Source: Xiphias gladius (taxonomy: Eukaryota; Chordata; Actinopteri; Istiophoriformes; Xiphiidae). Taken from it: DNA of 64,000 nt. Where the stretch lies: NCBI RefSeq assembly GCF_016859285.1, contig NC_053417.1, forward strand, positions 27,362,206 through 27,426,205, read 5' to 3'. The notes under the pieces were generated by a model. That model was not told the DNA's origin, ran no database searches, and was given only the letters and a program-made list of their open reading frames with translations. Position numbers and translations under genes: made by a program. Shown here in pieces: positions 39,701-51,205 of this stretch (the first letter of the stretch is position 1; every line of letters starts with the position of its first letter).

Positions 39701-41339
39701 GCAAGTCAGAGTGGACTTTAACTAATGAATTACACAACAGCAGACAACAAATGAAGATGAAGACCATCTGGAGGAAAAAACACTGATGCATGATTAATTA
39801 TGGCAATAAAATGAGCAAGTAATATGTTTAATGATGAGTTTGTGGATGCAAAAAGAGAAAAAGGACATCACTTGTGTCATAAGAAGACGGATGTTCGAGG
39901 CTCCTTTCATGATCAAACACATGGAGAGACTCTATAACCATCATGTCCAGGTGAGACGGGGAGTACAGAATGATTTCTTGAGAATTTCTCCCTCACTTGG
40001 GTTGATTGTGAACTTCACCTCCTCCTGCATGTTCCCATCTGATGCTGTGAGAGCTGGCCGAGTGGAAAAAAGGAGCGATTAAAAAAAACAGAGAAAGTGA
40101 AAGACAGGAGAGTAGAGAAAGGGCAGACACCCTTGGGAGGTGCTGGAAATTGTGCCTGCTATTACTATCATATTACAAAAACATATTTTTCAAGAATGAC
40201 ATTTTGGGTAAGAGGACTTTGCCCTTTTTTTTTTACACCTGGTGGCTGCAATTCATCTGGATTTTACCCTGAAAAGCAGGAAAAAGGCCAGCACTTAAGA
40301 TAGGAGAGAGGTTCCTAATGGACAGGCCTCTGCTCGGAAAATAACAGGAGGTGATGGAAAGTGAGAGGGTGGGAGCAGGAGGAGTGAACAAAGAGGAAAG
40401 GAGGCAGAGAAAGACAGGAGCAGCAACACACAATACATCTTTACTTTTGTCCAGAGGTTACACTATGCTTCCTGAGTCATCGTTTTAGTGACAAATTACA
40501 ACAACTACATAACAATAACGAGTCTAAATCCCACTGAAAACCTGCAACTAAAGCGACTATTGTAAGTGAGGACCGGCCGGTCGGGTTTAACACATGGACG
40601 TATTCGAGAGGCAATTCGCCCTTTACACTTGACAATGTGATGCTCCATTTCCTCTCTAACAATGTGTTGGGGAAAGAATTACAGAGCAGGGGCTCAAAGC
40701 ACCTGGAAACCATTATATCAGTAAGTATTTATCTGTGACATTAAACAGTTTATTTATGACTAAATAAGCAACCCTCTGTTGGGGATGTGGGGATCTTTAA
40801 AAGTCAAATTCAGTCGAAGCAGCAGTTCCTTGTTCCTCAGTCTAAGTCATCAGCCTGCAGTTGGGCGCAGAACGTCTCACACATTAGATTCAAGCACACA
40901 ATGATGCATTTATACCAGCCGGGGAAGTCACAAACACTGATGGGAAAACCAAACATTAAGCCTGAGATGAGCCAGAAATTGTTCGATTTTTATATTTTCA
41001 AGAGTGAATGAAATGAGGCGTTACACTCCTCAGTATCCCAGATAATCTACTTTTTTTTATGCCTCAGGCTGATCTTGAATTTTCACGATCTCTATTGAGT
41101 TTATTCATAAATGATGAGTATGTTCGTGATCAGAATATGAAACAAACTGACCCCACAGGAGACCTTAAGCATGACGGGCCAAGGCGACACTGTGTGCATG
41201 ATGATGCTCTAATTGGAATCACCGTGTTAATGTAGGTTCTCCTCAATCAGACAACAGATGCCTCTGTGGATTAAGTGGGTATTATGTTAGCCTTTCTTGA
41301 GCACCACATCAAAGATACCGCGATGAAGGAGACTAGACA

Positions 41340-41720
41340 ACATCCTCGCCGTTGAAAGAAATTATGCAAATGAGTGATTACACCACAATTCTTGTGACAT
41401 ATTCCCTGTGCAGCTCTCATTCTTAATTAACCATTGTCAGATAAAGGCAGGGACTGACAAAACAAAAGAGGGAGCGACAGTCAAAGGGAGATAAACAGCA
41501 GGAAAACAGGAAGGGGATAAATTAAATGAGGAGGAGAACAAAAGAGGAAGACAAACAAAAGAAACTAAGTGGAGAGTCCCTGAGCTAATGTTCAGTTATT
41601 ATAAAACTCATTACACGCTAATTGTGTATACATTAAGACAGTAATTACAAACATGATGCGTAATCATGAACACATCAATACCTCAGAGTCAGATAGTGAC
41701 CGAGCACAGGGCTAATGGTG
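41340..41720. other. Candidate conserved non-coding block next to the Tc1 element
   Basis: It contains an octamer-like ATTATGCAAATGAG, TTCTTAATTAACCATTG, and CGCTAATTGTGTATACATTA, all in AT-rich unique DNA. The Tc1 element is inserted at its right edge. Confidence 0.25.
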
Positions 41721-41725
41721 ATATA

Positions 41726-42917
41726 CGCTCACAAAGCACATCATTAGGATCATCATACTAATCCTGGGAAGTTCCTCCGTCTGCTCTCAGATCAGCCTCA
41801 GGTCTTCGTGGCCTGGATTCCACACGATGTTGGAAGCTTTCCTCTGAGATTCCGGTCCATGTTGACCTGATTGCATCACATCATTTCTGCAGATTTATCA
41901 GCGGCACATTCAGGCTGCCAGTCTCCTGATCTACCACATCCCAGAAGTGTTGTACTGGATCCAGATCTGGTGACTGGGGAGGCCACTGAGGTTCACTGAC
42001 TCATTGTTATATTCATAGAACCCACTCGAGAGGATTTTTGACACGGTGCATTATCCTGCTGGAAGTATCCATTAAAAGATGGTAAACTGTGGCCATAAAG
42101 GGAAGCACATGGTCAGCAACAATACTCAGACCGGCTGTGGTGTTCAACCCATGATTGGTTGGTATTAATGGGCCCAGAGTGGAGCCAAGAAAACCTTCCC
42201 CAAACCATTACACCACCACCAGCCTGGACTGTTGACTCAAGGCAGGTTGGGTCCATGGATTCAAATTCTGACCCTACCCTCTGCTGCCTCAGCAGAAATC
42301 CAGATCCATCAGACCAGGCTCCATCTTTCCAGTCTTCAGCTGTCCAGGTCTGGTGCAGCCTGTGTCCACTGAAGCGTCAGGTTTCTATTCTTGGCTGACA
42401 GGACTGGAGCCTGACGTGGTCTTCTGCTGTTGTAGCTCATCCACCTCCAGGTTGGACGTGTTGTTCATCCTGAGAAGCTTCTCTGCTCACCACAGTTGTA
42501 GAGAGTGGTTACCTGAGTTACCGTAGCCGTTCTGTCAGCTCCAATTGGTCTGGACGTTCACCTCTGACCCTCATCAATGGGGTGTTTTCGTCCACTGAAC
42601 TGATGCTCTCTGGATTTTTTTGTTTTTGGCTCCATTCTTGGTAAAAACTCTAGAGACTGTTGTGTGTGGAAATCCCAGGAGATCAGCAGGTTCAGAAACA
42701 CTCAAACCAGCTCGTCTGGCACCAACAATCCTGCTGCAGTCAAAGTCACTGAGATCACATTTTTCCTCGTTCCGATGTTTGATGTGAACATTAACTGAAG
42801 CTCCAGACCTGGATCTGCAGGACTTATTCACTGCACTGTTGCCCTGTGATTGGTTGATTGGATAACTGCATGAATAAGCAGGTGCACGGGGGTTCCTAAT
42901 AAAGTGCTTGGTGAGTG
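41726..42917 (-). mobile_element. Tc1-like (Tc1/mariner) DNA transposon, decayed
   Basis: The ends are inverted repeats: CGCTCACAAAGCAC on the left and CACTCACCAAGCAC read inward from the right. Each is flanked by TA (41,724-41,725 and 42,918-42,919), the target duplication of this superfamily. Read on the minus strand, the element starts with the transposase N-terminal DNA-binding region. A helix-turn-helix segment matching ADLLGFPHTTVSRV lies near 42,640-42,700. It continues through a GGGGVMVWG motif near 42,195-42,220 and a FQQDNAPC-like catalytic segment near 42,060. Frameshifts and stops break the reading frame in several places, so it should be inactive. Length is 1,192 bp. Confidence 0.9.
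42195..42840 (-). pseudogene. Tc1-like transposase pseudogene (DNA-binding to catalytic start)
   Basis: The longest open piece runs from upstream of 42,840 to 42,574. It covers the paired-like DNA-binding domain, with NEEKCDLSDFD, then VGARRAGLSVSE and PADLLGFPHTTVSR. Downstream, family motifs reappear in other frames: a RFSWL/MVWG block near 42,195 and the acidic catalytic segment below it. Multiple stops and frame changes show that it is not functional. Confidence 0.8.
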
Positions 42918-44478
42918 TACATAGTACGTACGACTTATTGTTTTCAGGATTTACAGATTTTCCACCAAATACATTTTTAAAGAAACCGATCAACTTAAAG
43001 TGGCTATAAGTGGCATTTTGATTTGACCAGCCGGTGGACATAGCGGAGCGTTTAGCAGCTAAAGAGCCAGATGTTTCGCTCAGGAGATAGTGGAGATCAG
43101 ACCAGAGACAAAAATAGTAGAGTGAATATTTGACTTAAATTTGCCAACTTGAAAGGTGATGAATGTCAGTGATGTGTCCACAACCTGTTTCGACTGCCCC
43201 CACATGGCCGAAAGACAAAGTCCCCCAAACATTTGTCCCAACAAAAAGAAAATTTGTTGTTTCCTGCTGCAAGAAGACACTAAAGACACCCAAGTTTACA
43301 GAAAATGAGGCAGTTTTTCCCAATTTTAATCGAGCCGTTTTAGTTGCCTAACCTCAACCATAGATGGCAGATCGGAACCCAACCATATGAAACGTTTTTG
43401 ATTCTGCCAAAATATGTCGTCCTGTAGATGGGGATGTTACATCGTAAACATTTTTTAAAAAATGTCATTTTGGAGGGCAGTGGCAAATAACCTACTTTGC
43501 TGTTTAAACTCAAGGTAATTTCAGAATTTTACGGTCAACAGGAACCGGAATAATACGAGCTTTTTACTAGATTTTCTTGATACTTGTGTTGTCTTTTTAT
43601 TTATTTTATTCTAGTAGATTTAATTTAATTTATTTAGTTTTTTATCTGGTCAATTTTAATGTCTTTTACTTTATTTTACTGGATTTATTTTTTGTTGTGG
43701 TTTTGTTTTTAATGCGGTCCAATTTAATGTCTTTTATTTAGCTGATTATAACCTACATAGCTGTATAATGATATAGCACAGCATAGAGTATACATAGAAT
43801 GACGTATAGCACTATTAAATAAAACATATAAACACAGCATTGCGTGAATCTGTATTCCACATTAAATACCTCTAAACTCAAATGATGTCGGATAGCATGC
43901 GCTTAGAAGAAAGCACTGTTAATGAGGACGATTTTTTTTTCAGTTCAGATCTTCATCCACAGATCAGCTGATTTTCAGTTCTGACGCATCGAAATTTTTA
44001 ACGCTCGTCACTGTGAGAAGACACAGTTCACTACATTTTCTAATCAATGGGTTGTTCTGGTGGTGAGGACAGCTCAGGATGCACCTCTGTCTGTTAAGGG
44101 GGTAAAGAGAAAATAAAACATCAACTTGCAATATAAACTGGGAAGTTACCGAATGATATCTGTGTTAAAAAAAAAAAAACAGAAAAAAGTCGTAGCAGTT
44201 TGGTAGAAAGATGAACAGAGCCATAGTCCAGCGGCCATAAAAACTCTCAACATGCCGCTGATAGAAAGCTGGTTCTGGCAGAAAGTTTGAGAAAGAGAGT
44301 TTGAGCAGCAATGCTTGTTAGGACACTGCATTGGATTCCGTTCCTTGCAAACAGCCCAACCCCAACACAAACCCGAACCTCACCCAGGACCTCAGAAATG
44401 ACGTTGTGCCTCATGAGGACCGCTGGTCCTGAAATGGTCGCTGTTTATACCGAAAAGGGTCCCAAAGAGGCAACAAAA

Positions 44479-44562
44479 ACGCATACACACACACATGCAT
44501 GCACACATGCACACACCCACACACAAACACACACACAGACACACACACACACACACAGACAG
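44479..44562. repeat. Imperfect (CA)n microsatellite
   Basis: CA-rich with CATGCA and CAGA interruptions; first of three tracts in 450 bp. Confidence 0.9.
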
Positions 44563-44641
44563 ACTCCCCCCTGTGACTGTCTCCAATTACTGAGCAGGTG
44601 CACCTGAGCAGGTCTTTTACAAAAGGTCATCCATCATGTCA

Positions 44642-44645
<4 letters not shown>

Positions 44646-44702
<57 letters not shown>
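44646..44702. repeat. (TG)28 microsatellite
   Basis: Perfect run on the plus strand. It is complementary in sense to the CA tracts on either side. Confidence 0.95.
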
Positions 44703-44704
<2 letters not shown>

Positions 44705-44844
44705 TCTGTGTACCCGCCGTGCCCTCAATTTCAGCACCAATGTTCTATCGTGTTTCCTTTTAATTTACCTAAAAGTCCGGCAAATACTCGTCGATTGTTA
44801 CTTGGCTGTTTGGTTTGTCTGTTTCCATAACACGCTCATGCGTA

Positions 44845-44846
<2 letters not shown>

Positions 44847-44921
<75 letters not shown>
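44847..44921. repeat. (CA)37 microsatellite
   Basis: Long perfect run, 145 bp after the TG tract. Confidence 0.95.
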
Positions 44922-44924
<3 letters not shown>

Positions 44925-45049
44925 CTGAGGAGGGTACGTGCTTTAACACTCAGTCACATCCAGTATGTCAGTGTCTGCCCCCGTGGTCAACAGATAAACA
45001 TGGGGCCTGAAAAGTGATGGGTTGAAGTGATACTCCACCCAAAACTGAT

Positions 45050-45260
45050 TTTTAGAAGCACGGCTGCAGCGTACGGTTATTTTCATTATCAATCAATCTG
45101 TTTGTTTGTTTGTCTGTTTTTTCAATGAATCTTTTAGTCAATAAAAAGTCAGAAAATAGTGAAAATTGGTCACAATCATGACATGACAAAGTTACATGGC
45201 CCAAAAAAGTCATCAGAAACTTCTCAAGCCGTGTTCTCTCCGTGTTCCAAACAAACTTTT
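45050..45260 (+). repeat. Dispersed fish repeat, family F
   Basis: GCACGGCTGCAGCGTACGGT, TATTTTCATTATCAATCAATC, and AGTCAGAAAATAGTGAAAAT form the ordered phrases of a well-known teleost interspersed family ('...gattattttcattatcgattaat...gtcagaaaatggtgaaaa...'). Confidence 0.7.
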
Positions 45261-45629
45261 TTTTTTTTTGTTTTTGCTAAACTGTGCCTACATACTCTGC
45301 TTTTGTTTTGCGTCACACTGTCACACTTCGAGAGACTCAGGAACTCAACTGAAAGTGGTGTAATTATGGATATTTTGGTAATTACTTTAGACATTTTTGT
45401 TTTCTTAACAGTGTGGTTTGGTGACCTGTCGGCCTCATGCGGGCCACTACCTTGACATCGTAACACATAACACTGCTGTTAAAAGTCGTTATCTTCAGGG
45501 ACTGATGAGGATCAAGACTTGTCAGCAGTCTGCAGGACTCAGAGCCAAGGGGGCAACAAACCCACTGCGCTTTCAGGTCTTTTTATTTCACCTTGTTTTC
45601 ATGTGTACTTGTTTACAGTGTAGCGTATA

Positions 45630-46095
45630 CTAGTGCGGTGCCCGCTCGAAACGCGCTTTTTATCTCACGAGTAGTTCAATATTTTATCCAGCCATCATCT
45701 AACTTCCACGTCGCTGCTGTGTCGGGATATTAACGGCCGTCAGCCGCCAGTCAGGAGGAGAAAAATCGCCGGTGTGCACTGCGCCGCACAAAACCGGAAA
45801 CCGAGAGAAATGTTTGTGCCAATGTGCTCATTTGAATAACACATCCATGACACTGACTCCGTGACGGGAATTCGAGGGCCACTGTGTTTATTTTCAGTCC
45901 TCCCAGACGCCTTCCAGAGAGTTGACCTGATCGTGACTGTTTATCCAATACGGTCGTGGCGTAAGCGAGCCCAGCGGTGTACGGAGGTTGTGAGCCGCTC
46001 GGCTGCACGCGCTTAACGGGACAGCGTTCATCCGCATAATAGTCTGCAAAAGCTCTAATATGAGTAACCGTTAATGGTCTGGATGCCATATTCAG
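45630..46095. promoter_or_regulatory. CpG-rich block, candidate promoter or unrecognised minus-strand exon
   Basis: CpG density is high (CGAAACGCG, ACGGCCGTCAGCCGCC, GCGCCGCAC). A minus-strand frame runs from an ATG at 46,089 in a good context (A at -3, G at +4) for 112 codons to 45,751. Its sequence is not recognised. Promoter, CpG-rich repeat or real small gene cannot be separated by eye. Confidence 0.3.
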
Positions 46096-46734
46096 CGCCA
46101 GAGTGTTTTAAGAAGGTATTTTCTGTTTGAAAGGTATGTTCTGGTCAGTGCAAGGAAGCTGCATATGATCCCCAGATTGTTGGTATTTTCCACAGAACTC
46201 CAAATGTAGTATGGGACCCTCAAAATGTATTTGTCACACTCCCAAAAATGTGTGTAATGAGTGAAATGTTATTATATCTCGAAATCTCTTCGGTCTCATA
46301 TTTTGGCTTCTGAATCCCGGAGAGACACAAACATTTCCTGACGTCCCAGGTGAGCAGCTATGTCAGTGCACCGAAAACCAGATTTGAATAAAGGGCAGTC
46401 CAGCAGTGTAGGAACCTATTACAACAACAAGATTTACATCATGCTGTTGTAATTCAGGTACTCTAAAGGTACATTACCTAATTTTTTGGAGGCACAATAA
46501 GAAATTTGGGATCCTTAGAGGTAACCCGCTAAGAATCGCAGTCATACGCAGCTTCCTTGCATTTTCTAAAAGATTAGCTCTAAACAGATCACAACACTTT
46601 GTAGTCTGGCTGCACACGGGACTATTTCTTATATTACAGTACACGCAGAGTATCATGCACATGAATCGTGCCCCATTAACAACATGCAGATGTTGATAAT
46701 TGGATGGTAAATGCTTTAAGCCAGAGTGCTTTAT

Positions 46735-46915
46735 AATTTGCTGCTCATTCATCCATTCACACACACACACACACAGATGCACACCAATGGCAGCCACTTG
46801 GGGTTCAGTGTCTTGCCCAAGGACACTTTGACATGTGGACAGGAGAAGCTGGGGACAAGCCCGTGACCGGTGGACGACCCGCTCTACTGCCTGAGCCGCA
46901 GCCGCCCATGAAGGT
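46735..46915 (+). repeat. Dispersed fish repeat, family G
   Basis: CATCCATTCACACACACACA, GCACACCAATGGCAGCCACT, TGGGGTTCAGTGTCTTGCCC, AAGGACACTTTGACATGTGG and CTCTACTGCCTGAGCCGCAG follow the order of a widespread teleost repeat. The 199-codon minus-strand frame (47,073-46,474) that crosses it is an artefact. Confidence 0.75.
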
Positions 46916-49214
46916 GTAATTGTAGTAGTTAAAGCTGTTATTCTGTCGATGTCTCCCCCAAAGTTGAAATTAAAAGAATTCCACTGCAACTCTGTGAGAC
47001 CAGCGGGAATGGTCCAGCTCACATTAACTTGCAACATCCCAACATTGTCGCAGATGGTTTTGTCGGTCGGCAAAGGGAGCGCTAGCAGCAGGCTAACGGG
47101 TGTGTTCAGTGCAGAGGTGCCATGAAATTCCTGGAGTTAATCCCCTTCCTCATCCCCTCTGTACACAGATTGTTGAACACGCCCTCTGATACGCGCCAGC
47201 TCGCTACAAATGTCAGTTGATGTTCGGCAATCGGCTCCGGACCACAAGTGACATCCTCTCCGGGTTTTCTGCTCCGGTGAGAACGTTTTGAACACCATAA
47301 AAATTACCTAAAAAAAGATGCACTAACACACAAAAGAGCAGGAGAGTTTCACAAAAAGGTCACTGCTACTTTGGCAGAGTGAAACAGGAGAGGACAGCTG
47401 CACAACAAACAACAGCAGGTGTGCTGCAGCGGAAAAGGTTAAGAGCCTCCCAACAAAGACGGGATGTCTTTCATTTTTCTCTTTTTTTGTAAGATTCAAG
47501 TGGCGTTTTCCACTCACGTTGGTGTTTTGTATATACTTGTGGGCTTATAGATTCTGCCTCAGATATATCGTTGAGAAACTGTGTCAGACGATGTATATTA
47601 ATGTAATGTAAAATAAAAGTTTCGAGGGGTCTGTGTTGACGCTCAGTGCAAAAAGCAGGAGCTAGTTGGAGCTTTCATACTGGTACAAAAGGAGGAGGAC
47701 GAATTAGGCGTGGCGTCATCTAGGTAACGCGACGTGTTAGTCTGAGAATGAGGTGCCGATAAACAGATGCGTCGAAGCCTGATCTGTAGCACTGGAGCCT
47801 TGAGGAGACCTTGAGTGACGTCACTCGGTGACATTTGTCACACTTCACCCTCTGACCCACAAAAGGCCTCATACTTTTTCCATACATGTGGCAGCGCTGC
47901 TCAACCGGGCCTCTCGCTCAGAAATGATGTTTGTACAGCACACAACTCATTTTTCTTTTGAGGGAAGCGTAATTGAGACCGGATTACGTTTTCCACTAAG
48001 GTTACGGGGACAGGCGGCTCATTTACGTCTCGTATATGTTGATACTGAACAGATCAGTAAAATGTTCACAGACGACGCGTTTGTTTTCTGCCAGCGTATC
48101 CGACCTTGCGGCGCAATTTCCACTTGTGAGAAGAAAAAGCAAAAAACAATGGCACAGTTAGAGCACCGGGTTTTTTAAAATAACATCACGGAAGCACGCA
48201 TTTTTACATTACGATGACAAACCCGGGATCGTGACACTTTTCACACTGTTTTTCTACCTTCGCAACACAACAGACGCAGGGACAAAGGTCGGGAGACAGG
48301 AAACAGGAGACATCAGAAGTAGTCGCCTCCTCCTCGATTCATCTGCAGCCCTGCTTACCCACAGTTGGGTAAGCAAACATCGCGCTAACATGTTTGAAAT
48401 AAGAGTGTTAGAGACATGAAGTGAGCTTCTGGAACATTTTAACGCTCACCCCGAGAGCCTCAGAGGACAGACTGTTCAGTGATGTCTTGTTCTGTGTAGT
48501 CCAGTGTCCTCTAGTGGTGGTTATCTTGTCATGCCACGTCTTTGTGTGTGCTGTGCTTACCACATGCCAGCTGTGAGCCGAATGTGTAGCTTTGCAGATG
48601 GAGGACGTCATTTCTCGCAGCGGATGCACACTTCACTTGGGTGCTCAGAGGAGAGAAAAAAAAAAAAAAAGATTGAAAAATCACAACTGAGCAAAATGAT
48701 CTGTGCCCTGGGCTTGAATAGATGACAGTTTAACCATCTGAACCTGATGAAAGCCATTTGCAGTTTATTTTTCTACTCTCTCCTCTCATCTTCATAACTT
48801 GCAACCATTTAAAGTCCATAAATGAGATTCGTATAATTAAAATCAGCGGGACTTGGTCTTACAAAACATGCTGGCGGCTTTGTACTGCAGCAATTTAATA
48901 CTTTTCAGTGTCATGTTCAAACCGCACCCCCTGCACTTGATATTAGGCTGTAATATCCACATTTATTTGCACTGCAGAGATAATTAGATTTTTGCTTTTA
49001 GTGGTCTGGACCAGTGTCACCCACTCAGGCTATAACTGTACATTATGATGCAGCTGCAAAAAAAGGCTCCACAATCCTCTAAATCCTCCGTTGTTCCCTT
49101 CCTGGTCTTTTAACTGTCCCTCCTTGAAAGCCATATTTCTGCATGTAAGTTCCAGTATTAATCAGCTGTGCCATTATATGTACAGCGGCATCTGGAGACA
49201 TTATTATGACCTTT

Positions 49215-49228
49215 GTCTCCATGGCAAC
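49215..49228. promoter_or_regulatory. X-box (RFX-type) motif
   Basis: GTCTCCATGGCAAC is a full palindromic match to the degenerate RFX consensus GYHNYYWWRRNAAC. It lies about 160 bp before a CpG cluster. RFX factors drive ciliary and testis genes, but no gene is visible next to it, so function is an inference. Confidence 0.4.
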
Positions 49229-49379
49229 AGTTTTTACTTTTCAGTAGATATACCAGAAAGCCGGGACACGTTCTCGTTGCATGAAGAGTGTGACATACCA
49301 TCCATTCAGGAAGAATGGATGAAGAAAGACCCGGCCAGGTCCCATCATGCTTTGCTCAGCCTGCGAACTCCAACCGAGT

Positions 49380-49640
49380 GGGCGAGTGAAAAATAGGGCG
49401 AGAGCGGGATGGAGACGCGGGGTTCGCCATGCGGGGGGGCGAATCTGTGGGAGCGAGTCGGTGAGCGTCCACGTCGGCGGAGCGACAGCGAAGGACAGAG
49501 GGACACTGGAGCGGAGTGAGGAGGACTGAGTGTGAATGACTGGGACGGGATCCCAAAGGGTGGTGAGCGGCAGTGGGAGCAGAGGAGTTGAACAGTGACA
49601 GAGAGAGGGAGGGAGACTGGAGGCACACGGGCTGCGCGTG
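49380..49640. promoter_or_regulatory. CpG-rich block, candidate promoter or first exon
   Basis: About twenty CpG dinucleotides fall within the first 180 bases, in otherwise CpG-poor DNA. The block is G-rich on the plus strand and has donor-like GTGAGC words near 49,461 and 49,562. The overlapping minus-strand frames have no recognisable protein. Confidence 0.4.
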
Positions 49641-50829
49641 TCTCTACCCCGTCGATACGGATGACAGCGTGTTTCACAGTGTCTGCAGTGATTGGCTGAC
49701 AAGTGACCTGAATGCTAAATAAAACAATCAACACACAGGAGCGGGAAGGTCAATTCAATTCCAACGGGTAGACCTTCGGTCTCTACACTCGAGTCTTAAG
49801 GCAAATCCGGCGGCTGAATTCTGTGCTTTCTGGGCTCATCACCGGCAGCAGTTGCTGTAACCTAACTGTGTGAACGAGGAAGTTGTTCCGTCTCTAAGCA
49901 CAGCGTCAAACTGGTTACGACACGGGTTCGGGGGAAAAAAGTAACCGCGACGTACCTCTTCTGTCCCACCTCCGCATGCCGCGTGGAGCAGCTCATTACA
50001 CCTGGCAGGACTTACTGGCTAGTTTACTATCGAAATCGACGCACTCCATGACTCCTTGTCCTCGTTATTAGAAGAAAAATGCATCATTTAATGAAAATCT
50101 GAGACACGCGATGCTGTAAAAGTGGAAATTTTAGCCAGAAATCGTGAGGGAGCACCAAGCTAGCAAGAGATGTGTGAGGCGGTGACTCACCACTGGTCAA
50201 GCGTATCAAATCACTCGCTCAGAATGTGATCAAACCAGGAGGATTTTTCAATAAAGGAAATTTAGGAAAGGAAATCGGACCTCATGGCTCAGAGGCTTGT
50301 GGCTTTTACTTTCTATTTGTCTCAGGTTGTTGTTGGAGCAGCTGATCACAGCGCAGCCCAGAAAGGACGTCTAGCCATGACTGTGGCTGAAAAGTTAAAG
50401 TTTTGTAGACTGAAACCTTCACACGTCTGGCGTTCGATGACTACATGTTTGACATTGAACCAGTCCTACAGGAGCTGCTGGACAGATTTCTTGGCAAAAG
50501 CACTAACGAAGCAAAATCTGTGGGTTCAAACCCGCAGCCCAGATTCATGTGTATATAGCACCGTTCTTACTTTGTAACCTAACGATGGCCATGAAACCAG
50601 CTTTATTTGTTCACTTTGCAATTCAGTTGTTGTTATTCTACAAAGTGTCAAACAGACTGGGAACTGAAAAGGGCAATTTGTTCTGATGAATAATTCAGAC
50701 AGACCACGTTCATCGGCACTGATGTGTTTCCCGTGTCCCAGCCATCGGCTGCGGTGTCACGGGATTGTTCCAATCTGTCAGCGCGACGACTGGATCCTTA
50801 ACTTGCCGGCACTGAATACACTTTCAAAA

Positions 50830-51205
50830 GTTCCTCAACAAGGAGCGGCAGTTCTACTTCGAGCTCCCCCTGGATATCTGAGCTCCTCACCTAGGCCCTG
50901 AGGCCGGACCCCCTGCCAAAGAAAACTCATTTTGGTTGCTCGTATCTTTTACTTGGTTCTTTCCCTCAGTAAACATGGCTCATGGCCACAGATGAGGGCT
51001 GGAACGCAGACAAACTGGTAAATCAAGCGCTTCCCCCCTTCAGGGTCACCTCCCTCTTCGCCAGGACAGTCCAGTTCAGTTTCTGTACTAATGCTGCTGC
51101 GTTGGCCTGTCAAGCTCACACTCATGAACAAGATCCCAAGAGATTTGAACTCCTTTACGTGGGGCACCAAACTGGATCCCAACCCCAGGAGGACAAACCA
51201 CACTC
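50830..51205 (-). mobile_element. Non-LTR retrotransposon reverse-transcriptase fragment
   Basis: The minus strand reads PHVKEFKSLGILFMS near 51,175-51,120. This matches the QVEEFKYLGVLFTS motif of fish non-LTR reverse transcriptases. Further on, RLIYQFVCVPALICGHE corresponds to the 'SIYVPTLTYGHELWVM' motif, and a KMSFL segment follows near 50,925. Some motifs are in different frames, so it is a fossil. The clade was not resolved. Confidence 0.82.

Larger units (their letters stand above)
32210..41340. other. Gene-free stretch
   Basis: Holds the (CA)24 tract and repeat family E. Several 60-130 codon frames occur, for example at 33,641-33,916 and 34,562-34,942, without domain character. Confidence 0.6.
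42920..45050. other. Gene-free stretch with three microsatellites
   Basis: T-rich DNA at 43,590-43,740 and the CA/TG/CA cluster. No supported exon. Confidence 0.6.
46915..50830. other. Gene-free stretch with CpG block
   Basis: A good acceptor at 47,168 and a GTGAGA donor at 47,275 bracket about 110 bases, but all three frames have stops, so at most a non-coding exon. The CpG/X-box region is listed separately. Confidence 0.5.

Noticed and set aside
39831..40082. Possible exon ending HHVQ|GTGAGA
   Set aside because: A donor is present, but there is no pyrimidine tract or convincing acceptor and no recognised protein.
42159..42398. Plus-strand 79-codon frame
   Set aside because: Antisense to the decayed Tc1-like transposase.
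44598..45017. 139-codon frame with long Cys-Val and Thr-His runs
   Set aside because: It spans two microsatellites.
46474..47073. 199-codon minus-strand frame
   Set aside because: It crosses a common dispersed fish repeat and a CA tract, and has no protein-like composition.
47168..47275. Possible coding exon between a good acceptor and a GTGAGA donor
   Set aside because: All three frames contain stop codons. It could only be non-coding.
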